From Sphingomonas sp. (GTDB lineage: Bacteria; Pseudomonadota; Alphaproteobacteria; Sphingomonadales; Sphingomonadaceae), in NCBI GenBank assembly GCA_013001055.1, contig JABDNH010000019.1:62001-126000 (forward strand): a DNA stretch of 64,000 nucleotides. Reading direction: 5' to 3'. Below, in pieces: positions 17,683-26,352 of the stretch. The position numbers and the translations under genes were made by a program. The notes beneath the pieces are model-generated. The model was not told the origin of the DNA. It did no database searches and saw nothing but the letters and a program-made list of their open reading frames with translations. Position 1 is the stretch's first letter; every line of letters starts with the position of its first letter.

Positions 17683-18024
17683 TCAAGAAGATTCGGTCGT
17701 TTCAGCGACGAACCGTTCGCCGTCCGCGATATCCAGTTCAATTGTCCACAAATCCGGGTCCGTTTTACGACGATTCGCGACGAAATCGCTGATTTCTGCC
17801 GATTCTGCGTTCTCTTTTGGTCCTGATTTTTGCCAGATATAGCCTTTGTCGAGATCGAGAAGCCGCTCCAAACAACAGAAATGACGGCCTTTTTCGGCAA
17901 TCAGCAGCAAAAGCGCGCCGCGATCGGGATCGCCTTTGTGGAGGATCGCTGCAAAACCGCCGTTCGATTCCACGCGGCGTCGCAGCGCGGCAACCTCCAG
18001 CGCTGCAGGAAGTCGGTCGTCCAT
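17683..18024 (-). CDS. DUF1491 family protein
   Basis: 113 residues from the ATG at 18024, which overlaps the thioesterase stop (TGATG). It has the DUF1491 pattern: LPAALEVAALRRRVESNGGFAAILHKGDPDRGALLLLI near the N-terminus, then a short aromatic-rich C-terminal part ending DPDLWTIELDIADGERF. Alphaproteobacterial, cytoplasmic, of unknown function. It is the last gene of the leftward ptsN-thioesterase-DUF1491 run. Confidence 0.88.
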   Translation of the reverse strand: MDDRLPAALEVAALRRRVESNGGFAAILHKGDPDRGALLLLIAEKGRHFCCLERLLDLDKGYIWQKSGPKENAESAEISDFVANRRKTDPDLWTIELDIADGERFVAETTESS

Positions 18025-18497
18025 CAGGAAAGACGGTATCCGTCCAGGCCGGACAGCGCGATATGGCTGCGCATGAACGTACCTGTCCCGCGGCCGCATT
18101 CTTCGCCGGATGCATCGATGATATGCGCGTCCGCCACCAAGACGCGCCGTTTGCCGCTAATCCAGCGGCCTTCGGCGATCGCGCGGCCTTCTTTCATCGG
18201 ACGCGTGAAATGAAGGTTGAACGCCGTCGTCAACAGGAAACGGTCGCTGACCATGCCGTTGGCGGCATAGAAGGCGGCATCGTCGAGCATCTTGAAATAA
18301 AGTCCGCCATGCGCTGCGCCCGCCGCATGGAAGTGACGATCATCGACCGTGAACTCAATTCGCGACACTCCCGCTTTTTCAAGGTGGATGCGGCTATCGT
18401 AATGCGCGTTGACCGGCGCCGACGCGTAAAGCATCTCGAGCGCCTGCAGATGCGCCTTCGCCCCCGACAGGGAACTCTCAGGCGGCGGTGCGTTCAT
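18024..18497 (-). CDS. PaaI-family hotdog thioesterase
   Basis: 157 residues with a single hotdog fold. HGGLYFKMLDDAAFYAAN (about 63-80) is the family's central helix with the active-site Asp and the preceding HGG; TTAFNLHFTRP marks the following strand. It probably hydrolyses an acyl-CoA or aryl-CoA; the substrate cannot be deduced. Its start lies 20 bases inside the ptsN 3' end and its stop overlaps the DUF1491 start, so the three are translationally linked. A PaaI-type phenylacetyl-CoA role is not supported because no paa genes are near. Confidence 0.85.
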   Translation of the reverse strand: MNAPPPESSLSGAKAHLQALEMLYASAPVNAHYDSRIHLEKAGVSRIEFTVDDRHFHAAGAAHGGLYFKMLDDAAFYAANGMVSDRFLLTTAFNLHFTRPMKEGRAIAEGRWISGKRRVLVADAHIIDASGEECGRGTGTFMRSHIALSGLDGYRLS

Positions 18498-18942
18498 CGG
18501 CTCCCATTAGGACCGCCGCAAGGGCATCGCGCCCGCGTGCACCGCGCATCTTTTCGATCGCGGTGCCATGGCGCGCGACGCGGCTGACCGCGGCCAATGC
18601 ACGCAAATGGTCGGCCCCCGCATCGGGCGGCGAAAGGATCAGGAACACGATGTCCACGGGCATCTTGTCGATGGCATCGTAATCGAGCGGCTGGTCGAGC
18701 CGCGCCACCAGGCCATAGACCCGGTCTAATCCTTCGAGTTTGCCGTGCGGAATGGCAACGCCGCCACCAAAACCGGTCGATCCCAACGCTTCACGTTCGA
18801 GCAGCGCATCGGCAATGGTGCCAGCGTCCAGATCGAGCTGGCTTGCCGCTGCCTGGGCAAGGCGCTGCAAGAGGCCGCGCTTCTCGCGCGCCGTCAGGCT
18901 CGTCCGTATGGCCGAGTAATCGATAAAATCAGATAATTGCAT
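18478..18942 (-). CDS. ptsN: PTS IIA-like nitrogen-regulatory protein PtsN
   Basis: 154 residues, one EIIA-Ntr domain. The phosphorylatable His66 lies in GVAIPHGKLEG. The protein receives phosphate through EI-Ntr and NPr and regulates potassium, nitrogen and envelope processes in proteobacteria. In many alphaproteobacteria ptsN follows hpf, and the same holds here: hpf begins 64 bases upstream of it in transcription order (hpf stop at 19007). The remaining IIA features (FLILSPPDAGADHLRALAAVSR) are present. The IIB/IIC sugar-transport domains are absent, as expected for a regulator. Confidence 0.95.
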   Translation of the reverse strand: MQLSDFIDYSAIRTSLTAREKRGLLQRLAQAAASQLDLDAGTIADALLEREALGSTGFGGGVAIPHGKLEGLDRVYGLVARLDQPLDYDAIDKMPVDIVFLILSPPDAGADHLRALAAVSRVARHGTAIEKMRGARGRDALAAVLMGADERTAA

Positions 18943-19006
18943 TCTTCACGCCAAACTGGGGTTGATACTTGGAGGGGTCCCTAATCGATAGCGACCCACT
19001 TGTCAG

Positions 19007-19576
19007 CTATTGTCCCGGTTCGACCCACCCGATGGTGCCGTCCTGACGGCGATAGACCATATTGTACGCCCCGGTCTGCCCATTCTTGAACATCAGCGCG
19101 TTCGTATCGCGAAGATCGAGCATCATGACCGCATCGGACACGCTGGCCGTCGGAATATCGACCCGAGTTTCCGCCACGATCGCCGGTGCATCAGTCTCTT
19201 CATTCTCGGCTTCGTCAGGTTCGGCCTTGGAATCGAAAATGCGATAGGAAGCATCGAATTCGGGTGAATCCTGGGCGCCGCGATGGGCATTGAGACGGCC
19301 GCAATAGCGCTTCAACTGGCGCTCGATTTTGTCGGCCGCTCCTTCGAACGCGATATGGGCATCGGACGCCTTGTTGGAAGCCTTGAGCACAATGCCCTTG
19401 TTTACCGGTGCCACGATATCGCAGCGGAAATCATTATGCTCGGCGCGGCCGAAGGTGACGTCGGCGCTGGTCGCACGCGCAAAATATTTCTCTGTCAGCT
19501 GGGTGATACGATCGGAAACATGGGTACGGAGGGCCTCTCCGGTTTCTACCTGATGGCCTGCGACGCGGATATCCAT
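19007..19576 (-). CDS. hpf: Ribosome hibernation promoting factor, long form
   Basis: 189 residues. The N-terminal HPF/RaiA domain (about 1-100: VETGEALRTHVSDRI, HIAFEGAADKIERQLKRY) binds the 30S decoding centre. After an acidic linker, the C-terminal domain (about 130-189, VVRTRVDIPTASVSDAVMMLDL-like pattern, ending NMVYRRQDGTIGWVEP) drives 100S dimer formation. This is the long form, which inactivates ribosomes without RMF. A strong AAGGAGAGG site lies just before the ATG. The following ptsN gene is the usual neighbour. Confidence 0.95.
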   Translation of the reverse strand: MDIRVAGHQVETGEALRTHVSDRITQLTEKYFARATSADVTFGRAEHNDFRCDIVAPVNKGIVLKASNKASDAHIAFEGAADKIERQLKRYCGRLNAHRGAQDSPEFDASYRIFDSKAEPDEAENEETDAPAIVAETRVDIPTASVSDAVMMLDLRDTNALMFKNGQTGAYNMVYRRQDGTIGWVEPGQ

Positions 19577-19603
19577 GCGCCTCTCCTTTCTTTAGGTCTT
19601 CCT

Positions 19604-19622
19604 GCAACCGTGAGATGGTTGC
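19604..19622. other. Short inverted repeat between dnaQ and hpf
   Basis: GCAACC (19604-19609) and GGTTGC (19617-19622) form a six-pair hairpin with a seven-base loop. It lies between the dnaQ stop and the hpf start, both on the minus strand. No U-run follows on the minus strand, so it is a weak terminator candidate or an mRNA processing structure in the hpf 5' region. Confidence 0.3.
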
Positions 19623-19642
19623 GTTTCATTAAAAATGGGACG

Positions 19643-20332
19643 TCAGACGCGACTCCACAAGGGTTCGCACAGTTGCTGGATAAAGCTTTTATGGCGAGCC
19701 AGTTCCGCCTCACTAGCCGAATGCGGTCGGGGCGGACGCACGGGACGGCGAATTGCGGGATCGCCATTGACTACAGGCGCGGCGGCCGCCGGCTCGACAC
19801 TGGCAAGCGACAGGCCGATCTGCCGGCCCCCCGTCAGTTCGATATAGACTTGCGCCAACAGTTGGGCATCGAGCAGCGCGCCATGCTTTACGCGCATCGA
19901 GCGATCGACGCCAAACCGCGTGCACAATGCATCAAGGCTATGTTTTGCACCCGGAAACTTGGTGCGCGCGATTGCCAGCGTATCGACCATGCGGTCCAAA
20001 TCAATAGGCGCGCGGCCACATTTCTCCAGTTCTGCATTGAGAAAGCCGAAGTCGAACGAAGCGTTATGTGCCACCAGCGGCGCGTCACCGATAAAATCGA
20101 GCAGCTCGATCGCCTTATCGGCGAAAAGCGGCTTGTCAGAAAGGAATGCGGCCGAGAGGCCGTGCACCGCCTCGGCCTCGCTAGGCATCTCGCGCTCGGG
20201 ATTGAAAAAGCAGTGATATTCGCGACCAGTCTCAATGCGATCGATCATTTCGATGCAGCCAATTTCGACAATGCGGTCGCCCAACCCCGGGCTGAGCCCG
20301 GTGGTTTCGGTATCGAAGACTATTTCTCGCAT
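19643..20332 (-). CDS. dnaQ: DNA polymerase III epsilon subunit (proofreading exonuclease)
   Basis: 229 residues. It is a DEDDh 3'-5' exonuclease: Asp7 and Glu9 in FDTETTGL, HNASFDFGFLN for the second Asp, and KHGALLDAQLLAQVY carrying the His and the last Asp. It proofreads for the replicative polymerase alpha subunit. The C-terminal ~50 residues are Ala/Pro-rich and would contain the alpha-binding tail. It is part of the maf-aroE-coaE-dnaQ group that flanks the origin in many alphaproteobacteria. The start is 20 bases from the coaE stop. Confidence 0.95.
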   Translation of the reverse strand: MREIVFDTETTGLSPGLGDRIVEIGCIEMIDRIETGREYHCFFNPEREMPSEAEAVHGLSAAFLSDKPLFADKAIELLDFIGDAPLVAHNASFDFGFLNAELEKCGRAPIDLDRMVDTLAIARTKFPGAKHSLDALCTRFGVDRSMRVKHGALLDAQLLAQVYIELTGGRQIGLSLASVEPAAAAPVVNGDPAIRRPVRPPRPHSASEAELARHKSFIQQLCEPLWSRV

Positions 20333-20352
20333 GGCTTATCTAATGCGCCTTT

Positions 20353-20934
20353 CTACAGGCCCAAGCAAGCAAGGATCCGGTCAACTTGAGCGCGCGTATT
20401 ATCGAGTGATCCCGAGGTGTCCACGACATGGTCGGCGCGCGCACGCTTATCTTCGTCGGACATCTGGCGGGCGAGGATATTGGCCAGCTTCTGTTCGGTC
20501 ATCCCAGGTCTGCGCATGACACGTTCGCGCTGCACTTCAGCCGGCGCAGAGACCACGACCACGACATCGAAATTCTCCTCCCCGCCGGTTTCGAACAGCA
20601 GCGGTATCTCGAAGGCCAGCGCCCCGGCGTCGCTATTGGCCAGGATGAAGCGGGTCCGTTCGTGATGCACCGCCGGGTGGACCAGCCCTTCCAACTTCGC
20701 GAGTGCATCGCGATCACCCAGCACCATCGCCGACAACGCCTCCCGGTCCACCGCGCCATCGCTTGTCGAGCCGGGGAATGCAGCTTCGATGTCCGGCACC
20801 AGTCGCCCGCCCGGACCCTGCATCTCGCGGACGGCGGCATCGGCATCGAACAGCGGAATGCCGGCATCCTTGAACATGCCGGCCACCGTCGATTTGCCCA
20901 TGCCGATGGACCCGGTGATCGCGATCGTCTTCAT
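20353..20934 (-). CDS. coaE: Dephospho-CoA kinase
   Basis: 193 residues. It catalyses the last step of coenzyme A synthesis, the 3'-phosphorylation of dephospho-CoA. P-loop GSIGMGKST at 8-16, the DADA motif (LFDADAAVRE), FEIPLLFETG as the lid/CoA region, and RVMRRPGMTE are present. Coupled to aroE by an ATGA overlap at its start. Length is normal for the family. Confidence 0.96.
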   Translation of the reverse strand: MKTIAITGSIGMGKSTVAGMFKDAGIPLFDADAAVREMQGPGGRLVPDIEAAFPGSTSDGAVDREALSAMVLGDRDALAKLEGLVHPAVHHERTRFILANSDAGALAFEIPLLFETGGEENFDVVVVVSAPAEVQRERVMRRPGMTEQKLANILARQMSDEDKRARADHVVDTSGSLDNTRAQVDRILACLGL

Positions 20935-21767
20935 GCGCTCAACCTAGCAAAAAGTTCGGCATCGTGCGCGCGCGGTGCATCTTCATCGAAGAATATCTTG
21001 AAACTCGCCGCCGCCTGCTCGACGAGCATCTCCAGTCCCGTGGCAGTACTGAGGCCGCGCTCCCTGGCGGCCGAAATCAATGGGGTCTTGGCAGGCGACG
21101 ACACTAGGTCGAACACCCAACCGCGCTCGCTCAACCGGTCGATATCGACCTTGAGCGGCGCATGTCCGACCATCCCGAGCGGGGTCGCATTGATCAGACC
21201 ATCACCGCCAATCGCATCGCTCAACTTGGCCGGCTGGATCTTGAGGCCGAATTCGACCGCGAGCTTCGTTGCCTTCACCCGGTCGCGCGCATGGATCCGA
21301 ATCATCGACAGGCCGAGCGAGCGGCAAGCAACTAAAACAGCGCGTGCAGCGCCGCCGCTCCCAAGCAAGGAAATCCGGTCCATGGCGCGGCCTTGTCGAT
21401 GCAGATCGGCGAGCAATCCCATCACCGCGCCTATATCGCTGTTTGCAGCGATCAGGCGGCCCTCACGCGGCACCAGCATATTTGCAGCACCGGCTGCGAC
21501 GGCCCGATCGGTGGCTTCGTCCGCCAGGGCGATCGCATCGAGTTTGAGCGGCATTGTGACGTTGCACCCACGCCAGTGCGGATCCTTTCGGCGCTTCTCG
21601 ACATAGGCGCTAAGCTCGCTCCGCTCGACCCGGTGGCGCCGATAACCGCCGGCGCGCGCCAATTTCTCCAACCAGAAGCGGTGGATAACCGGCGATTTGC
21701 TCTGCTCGATGGGATCGCCGATAACTTCGGCGTAATCGCCTGCAAGAGGGGCATCAGTCGCGGTCAT
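20931..21767 (-). CDS. aroE: Shikimate dehydrogenase (NADP+)
   Basis: 278 residues. It reduces 3-dehydroshikimate to shikimate. The substrate site is seen in GDPIEQSKSPVIH (Ser-x-Ser) and GCNVTMPLK with the catalytic Lys; the NADP-binding Rossmann part has LLGSGGAARAVLVAC. The C-terminal GLEMLVEQAAASFKIFF closes the substrate site. ATGA overlaps with maf upstream and coaE downstream. It supplies the chorismate route used by the aroF-trp operon further along the window, but is not linked to it. Confidence 0.96.
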   Translation of the reverse strand: MTATDAPLAGDYAEVIGDPIEQSKSPVIHRFWLEKLARAGGYRRHRVERSELSAYVEKRRKDPHWRGCNVTMPLKLDAIALADEATDRAVAAGAANMLVPREGRLIAANSDIGAVMGLLADLHRQGRAMDRISLLGSGGAARAVLVACRSLGLSMIRIHARDRVKATKLAVEFGLKIQPAKLSDAIGGDGLINATPLGMVGHAPLKVDIDRLSERGWVFDLVSSPAKTPLISAARERGLSTATGLEMLVEQAAASFKIFFDEDAPRAHDAELFARLSA

Positions 21768-22351
21768 GTTGGCAGGAAGCCTTCATCGCGCAAAGCCCCG
21801 AGGAGGGGAAGTAAAGGCATACCAAGCACGGTGAAATGACTTCCCGTGATCTTGTCGAACAACAAGGCGCCGGGGCCTTCAAGCCGGAAAACGCCGACGC
21901 AAAAACGAACCGCCGGCCAGTCCATTTCAAGATAAGTTTGAATAAACTCTTCGCTATACTTGCGGACCTTCAGCTCGGCGACGTCATGTGCGTTGAATAG
22001 CGTCTCCTCATCCCGAGTGAGGGCTACAGAACTGTGCAAATACAATGACTTACCGGAAAACATGCGAAGGTGCTCGGCGGCCTCCTCGCGATCGCGCGGC
22101 TTGTCTAGCGCGATGTCGTCACAATAGGCGACGCTATCGCTGCCGATGACCAGCGCCTCCCGTTCAGAACGACTGACCGCCAACGCTTTTTCGGCCGCCA
22201 GTTTCTGCGTCAATGCGGCGACATCACCGGTGAAGCTTGCCTTGACCGCACCTTCGTCGAGGTCGGATGGAACGACACGATAGTCGAGCCCGACCTGGTC
22301 GAGCATGGCGCGGCGAATGCCGCTTGCCGAGGCAAGAATCAGGTCGCGCAC
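21764..22351 (-). CDS. maf: Maf-like nucleoside-triphosphate pyrophosphatase
   Basis: 195 residues from a GTG start. Family marks: LILASASGIRRAML at the N-terminus, the SDSVA motif in the position of the usual (S/A)DT-V catalytic Asp, and KPRDREEAAEHLRMFSG. Maf proteins hydrolyse non-canonical or specific NTPs to the monophosphate; YceF and YhdE subtypes differ in substrate, and I cannot assign the subtype. Adjacent to the candidate origin, first gene of the leftward maf-aroE-coaE-dnaQ run. Confidence 0.93.
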   Translation of the reverse strand: MRDLILASASGIRRAMLDQVGLDYRVVPSDLDEGAVKASFTGDVAALTQKLAAEKALAVSRSEREALVIGSDSVAYCDDIALDKPRDREEAAEHLRMFSGKSLYLHSSVALTRDEETLFNAHDVAELKVRKYSEEFIQTYLEMDWPAVRFCVGVFRLEGPGALLFDKITGSHFTVLGMPLLPLLGALRDEGFLPT

Positions 22352-22652
22352 GCGTTCGGGATAAATCTGTGGATAAACATGGGGCTTGGCCTAGCGCGAC
22401 TTTGGGGACGGGCCAAGCGATCGAGTCATTCGATAGGTCCGTATGGTCGGTCCCTGTAAGCGTCCACAGCCCTTTTCACGAATCGCTTTGCTGTGAATCC
22501 TGTGGACACAAGAGCGCGAATCGGCGGTTTTCTGCCAGACTCATTTTTCCGGGTCTGTTGGCAAAATCGGGATCGCGTCTTACATCCCGTTATTAACGCG
22601 CCAAGTAACTACATCTATCTAGATTCTAATTATATATAAGGAGAGAAGAAGG
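22352..22652. other. Candidate chromosomal replication origin (oriC) between maf and hemE
   Basis: A 301-base gap between divergent maf and hemE. It holds a perfect DnaA box (TTATCCACA on the minus strand, 22368-22376), a 7/9 box GTGTCCACA (22501-22509, minus), and further TCCACA/TTCACA partial matches at 22463-22468 and 22493-22497. An AT-rich run at 22603-22638 (CTAATTATATATAAG among it) could be the unwinding element. GANTC sites, the CcrM methylation target, occur at 22423, 22480, 22495, 22518, 22538 and 22622, six in about 200 bases. The hemE side of the gap is the known origin position in Caulobacter and relatives. parS sites lie 5-7 kb away. This makes an origin likely. Confidence 0.72.
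22368..22376 (-). promoter_or_regulatory. Perfect-consensus DnaA box
   Basis: TTATCCACA read on the minus strand, identical to the high-affinity consensus. It lies 17 bases upstream of the maf start, within the proposed origin. Confidence 0.8.
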
Positions 22653-23672
22653 GTGGCCGATAAGCCTCTTTTAGCCGTCTTGCATGGCGAACGGCGGGAC
22701 CCGCCACCCCTCTGGATGATGCGCCAGGCCGGACGCTATCTGCCCGAATATCGCGAGCTGCGCGCCGAAAAGGGCGGCTTTCTCGATATGGCGTATGATC
22801 CGCCAAGCGCAGCCGAGATCACTCTCCAGCCCTTACGCCGCTTCGCGCTCGATGCGGCGATCCTTTTCTCCGATATTCTCGTCGTGCCGCACGCGATCGG
22901 CCAGCACCTCTATTTCATTGCCGGTGAAGGACCACGGCTCGAACCTCGGCTAATGGAATCATCGCTGGAAGACCTTCAGAGCGCCATGGAGCGCGTCGAG
23001 CCGGTTTATGAGACCGTGCGTCAGGTCAGGACGCTTTTGGCCCCTGAGACCACCTTCCTCGGCTTCGCCGGAAGCCCCTGGACCGTCGCTACCTATATGG
23101 TTGCCGGCCAGGGTAGCCGCGACCAGGCCCCTGCCCGCATCATGGCCTATACCGAGCCGGCACGATTCGGCGCGATCATCGACAGGCTTGTGGATGTCAC
23201 GGTCGAGTATCTTTCAGGGCAGATCGAAGCCGGCGTCGATGCCGTGCAACTCTTCGATAGCTGGGCTGGCAGCCTGTCGCCTTCGCAGTTCGAAGAATGG
23301 GTGATCGCCCCCAACGCGCGGATCGTGCAGGCGCTCAAGGCACGCCATCCGGGCACGCCGATCATCGGCTTTCCAAAGGGCGCGGGTGCCAAACTGGTCG
23401 ATTATGTCGCTGTGACCAAGGTCGATGCCGTCGGTCTCGATGAAACGCTCGATCCGGCTTGGGCCAACGAAGCACTTCCTGCTGGCCTTCCCGTCCAGGG
23501 CAACCTCGATCCGATGGCATTGCTGGCCGGAGGCGACAAACTCGATGCCGCAATCGACCGCATTTTGAATGCGCTCAAAGATCGACCGCACGTCTTCAAT
23601 CTCGGTCACGGGATCGACAAGACGACGCCGATCGCGCATGTCGAACGCATGATACAGCGAGTGAAGGGCTAA
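22653..23672 (+). CDS. hemE: Uroporphyrinogen decarboxylase
   Basis: 339 residues from a GTG start with AGGAGAG nine bases upstream. It decarboxylates uroporphyrinogen III to coproporphyrinogen III in haem synthesis. Conserved MMRQAGRYLPEYRELR (substrate-binding Arg), ILFSDILVVPHAIG with the catalytic Asp, and the YISGQ-like/FDSWAG segment (LFDSWAGSLSP) are present, plus the C-terminal FNLGHGIDKTTP. Its stop overlaps the hemJ start by one base (TAATG). Immediately downstream of the candidate origin. Confidence 0.97.
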   Translation: MADKPLLAVLHGERRDPPPLWMMRQAGRYLPEYRELRAEKGGFLDMAYDPPSAAEITLQPLRRFALDAAILFSDILVVPHAIGQHLYFIAGEGPRLEPRLMESSLEDLQSAMERVEPVYETVRQVRTLLAPETTFLGFAGSPWTVATYMVAGQGSRDQAPARIMAYTEPARFGAIIDRLVDVTVEYLSGQIEAGVDAVQLFDSWAGSLSPSQFEEWVIAPNARIVQALKARHPGTPIIGFPKGAGAKLVDYVAVTKVDAVGLDETLDPAWANEALPAGLPVQGNLDPMALLAGGDKLDAAIDRILNALKDRPHVFNLGHGIDKTTPIAHVERMIQRVKG

Positions 23673-24124
23673 TGGACCAGCTAGTCGGATTTCTTGGCGC
23701 CGCCTATTTATGGGTGAAGGCTGCGCACGTCATCTTCATCGTCTTCTGGATGGCGGGGCTTTTCATCGTGCCGCGCTATTACGTCCATCATCATGAAACG
23801 ACGGCTGGATCGGCCGAAGACCGCGCCTGGATCGAGCGTGAGGATCGCGCCCGCACGGTGATCCTGCTTCCAGCGATGGTCCTGAGCTGGGTTCTGGGTC
23901 TCGCCCTCGCCCTGCACCTCGGCGCCTTTACCCAGGGCTGGTTCCACGCCAAGCTCCTGCTGGTTGTCTTGCTGACCGGTTACCAGGGCTGGATCGGCGC
24001 GTTCGGCAAGAAGTTGGCGCGCGGCGAACGTCCGCTGTCGGGCAAGGCTCTGCGTTTCCTCAACGAGGTGCCCGGCATTTTCACCATTCTCATCGTCATC
24101 CTCGTGATCGTCCGACCTTTTTAG
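23672..24124 (+). CDS. hemJ: Protoporphyrinogen IX oxidase HemJ (CopD-like)
   Basis: 150 residues with four membrane helices. HemJ oxidises protoporphyrinogen IX to protoporphyrin IX in the membrane in most alphaproteobacteria. The conserved His in WVKAAHVIFIVFWMAGLF (helix 1), the RYYVHHHE loop, HLGAFTQGWFHAKLLLV (helix 3), and RFLNEVPGIFTI at the end match HemJ. The hemE-hemJ pairing and the coupled start support the call over the CopD copper family. Confidence 0.93.
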   Translation: MDQLVGFLGAAYLWVKAAHVIFIVFWMAGLFIVPRYYVHHHETTAGSAEDRAWIEREDRARTVILLPAMVLSWVLGLALALHLGAFTQGWFHAKLLLVVLLTGYQGWIGAFGKKLARGERPLSGKALRFLNEVPGIFTILIVILVIVRPF

Positions 24125-24191
24125 ATCGTCGGTCTGGCCGATCATCATTGACTCGCGCGCCCCGGTTTCTTAGCTGGTGAGCGAAGGCGGC

Positions 24192-24222
24192 GCATCGGCC
24201 CGCTTATCCTTTTCGCCGATGC
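24192..24222 (+). other. Hairpin between hemJ and rho
   Basis: GCATCGGC (24192-24199) and GCCGATGC (24215-24222) are perfect eight-base arms with a 15-base loop, 80 bases upstream of the rho start. Only two T residues follow, so it is a weak terminator for hemJ, or a structure in the rho leader. Confidence 0.4.
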
Positions 24223-24301
24223 TTCAACCCACCGCCACGCGACACAAGCGGTCCTCGCATGTCGCGCCAACAGGCTTCCCATGCCTAGGAATATTATCGC
24301 G

Positions 24302-25561
24302 ATGATGCATCTCCAAGAATTGAAGCAAAAAGCTCCCGCCGAACTGGTCAAGATGGCCGAGGATCTGGGTGTCGAGGGCGCATCGACCTTGCGCAAGCAG
24401 GACATCATGTTCTCGATCCTCAAGGAGCATGCCGACGAGGGTGAGCAGATCATGGGGATGGGGACGATCGAAGTCCTCAATGACGGCTTTGGCTTCCTGC
24501 GCAGCCCCGAAGCCAACTTTCTCGCCGGACCCGACGACATTTATGTCGCGCCGCACCTTGTGAAGAAGTTGGGCCTTCGCACCGGCGACACGGTCGAAGG
24601 CGAGATCCGCAGCCCCAAGGACGGCGAGCGTTATTTCGCGCTGACCACTGCCACGCAAATCAACTTTGACGAACCGGGCGCGGTGCGCCAGCGCGTCAAC
24701 TTCGACAACCTCACCCCGCTCTACCCCGACGAAAAGCTTACGCTGGACAGTTCGGACCCCACCGAAAAAGACAAGAGTGCGCGGGTCATCGATATCGTCG
24801 CACCGCTTGGCAAGGGCCAGCGCGCTTTGATCGTGGCGCCGCCGCGCACAGGTAAAACCGTGCTGCTGCAAAACATCGCCAAGGCGATTACGGACAACCA
24901 TCCTGAAGTCTTTCTGCTCGTCCTGTTGATCGACGAACGTCCGGAAGAAGTCACCGACATGCAGCGCAGCGTGCAAGGCGAAGTCGTCTCCTCGACTTTC
25001 GATGAACCCGCCTCGCGCCACGTGCAAGTTGCTGAAATGGTTATCGAAAAAGCAAAACGCCTTGTCGAGCACAAGAAGGATGTCGTCATCCTTCTCGACT
25101 CGATCACACGTCTCGGCCGCGCCTACAACACAACAGTTCCCAGCTCGGGCAAGGTGCTGACCGGTGGTGTCGATGCCAACGCGCTGCAGCGTCCCAAGCG
25201 CTTTTTCGGCGCTGCGCGTAATATCGAAGAGGGCGGCTCGCTTTCGATCATCGCCACCGCACTGATCGACACCGGCTCCAAGATGGACGAGGTCATCTTC
25301 GAAGAGTTCAAGGGTACGGGTAACAGCGAAATCGTGCTCGACCGCAAGGTGGCCGACAAGCGTATTTTCCCGAGCCTCGATGTCGGTAAGTCCGGCACCC
25401 GCAAGGAGGAATTGCTCGTCGACCAGGCGACGCTCTCGAAGATGTGGGTCCTGCGCCGCATCCTGATGCAGATGGGGACGATCGACGCGATGCAGTTCCT
25501 GCTCGACAAGATGAAGGACGCCAAGTCGAACGAAGATTTCTTCGCGAGCATGAACCAGTAG
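24302..25561 (+). CDS. rho: Transcription termination factor Rho
   Basis: 419 residues from the ATG at 24302, giving [12 protein letters not shown], the family N-terminus; an ATG seven codons earlier (24281) is possible but has no ribosome site. Rho-N domain ([24 protein letters not shown]), cold-shock-like RNA-binding domain ([22 protein letters not shown]), and ATPase domain with [12 protein letters not shown] (Walker A), the Walker B region [16 protein letters not shown] and [13 protein letters not shown], then the C-terminal R-loop and arginine-finger region. Hexameric RNA-dependent helicase. Rho next to hemE-hemJ and mnmE is the standard alphaproteobacterial arrangement. Confidence 0.97.
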   Translation: MMHLQELKQKAPAELVKMAEDLGVEGASTLRKQDIMFSILKEHADEGEQIMGMGTIEVLNDGFGFLRSPEANFLAGPDDIYVAPHLVKKLGLRTGDTVEGEIRSPKDGERYFALTTATQINFDEPGAVRQRVNFDNLTPLYPDEKLTLDSSDPTEKDKSARVIDIVAPLGKGQRALIVAPPRTGKTVLLQNIAKAITDNHPEVFLLVLLIDERPEEVTDMQRSVQGEVVSSTFDEPASRHVQVAEMVIEKAKRLVEHKKDVVILLDSITRLGRAYNTTVPSSGKVLTGGVDANALQRPKRFFGAARNIEEGGSLSIIATALIDTGSKMDEVIFEEFKGTGNSEIVLDRKVADKRIFPSLDVGKSGTRKEELLVDQATLSKMWVLRRILMQMGTIDAMQFLLDKMKDAKSNEDFFASMNQ

Positions 25562-25614
25562 AGCCGATGCCCGTTGTGACCAATTATACGACCAGATAAC
25601 GAACAGGGTTTTTG

Positions 25615-26352
25615 ATGATCGAACAGTTGATGCTGTTGCTGGCAGCCGCTTCGGCGGACGGCCTGTCGCTTGGCGGTCCGGCACAGATGTGGGATGCCAT
25701 CGTCACCGATTTCTCCGACATCACCAACCCTGATAAGATGGTCATCTTCCTCCAGGTTCTGGCGATCGACTTGGTACTTGCGGGAGATAATGCGATTGTC
25801 GTCGGCGCGTTGGCCGCGGGCCTCCCGCCCGACCAGCGCCGCAAAGTCATCATCATCGGGGTGATGGCAGCACTTGTATTGCGCGTCGCCTTCGCGCTCG
25901 TGGTCACCCAGCTGCTCGCAATCGTCGGCCTGATTTTCGTCGGTGGCTTGCTGCTGGTTTGGGTCGCCTGGAAGATGTGGCGCGAGCTTCACCACACCGG
26001 CGAAAGCCCAGGCAGCCCGGAAGTTGCGGGCGACGAGACCAGCGGCGTGAGGTCGGCAAAAAGCTTTTATGGCGCGGCATGGGCCGTTGCCGTCGCCGAC
26101 GTCTCGATGAGCCTCGACAACGTGCTTGCCGTGGCGGGCGCATCGCGCGAACATCCCGGTATCCTCATCGTGGGCCTGATATTTGCGGTCGCTCTAATGG
26201 GCCTCGCGGCGAATATCATCGCCAAATATATCGAACGCTATAAGTGGATCGCCTATATCGGGCTTGCGGTTATTGTCTGGGTGGCCGGCAAGATGATCTA
26301 TGACGGCATTGTCGATCCGCAGGTCGGGATCGGCCTCTTCTTCGGCGGATGA
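25615..26352 (+). CDS. TerC-family (YjbE-like) membrane protein
   Basis: 245 residues from the ATG at 25615 with AGGG six bases upstream. Seven membrane segments are predicted. The TerC hallmark DLVLAGDNAIVV occurs early and its echo DVSMSLDNVLAVAG in the second half, the paired Asp-Asn motifs of the family. YjbE/YkoY/TerC proteins are linked to metal handling, especially manganese export, in other bacteria; here this is only family-level knowledge. A four-base overlap couples it to mnmE, which begins at 26349. Confidence 0.88.
   Translation: MIEQLMLLLAAASADGLSLGGPAQMWDAIVTDFSDITNPDKMVIFLQVLAIDLVLAGDNAIVVGALAAGLPPDQRRKVIIIGVMAALVLRVAFALVVTQLLAIVGLIFVGGLLLVWVAWKMWRELHHTGESPGSPEVAGDETSGVRSAKSFYGAAWAVAVADVSMSLDNVLAVAGASREHPGILIVGLIFAVALMGLAANIIAKYIERYKWIAYIGLAVIVWVAGKMIYDGIVDPQVGIGLFFGG

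Noticed and set aside
24224-25684. Long open frame antisense to rho (about 480 codons)
   Set aside because: Shadow of rho, with no recognisable domain; rho is certain on the other strand.
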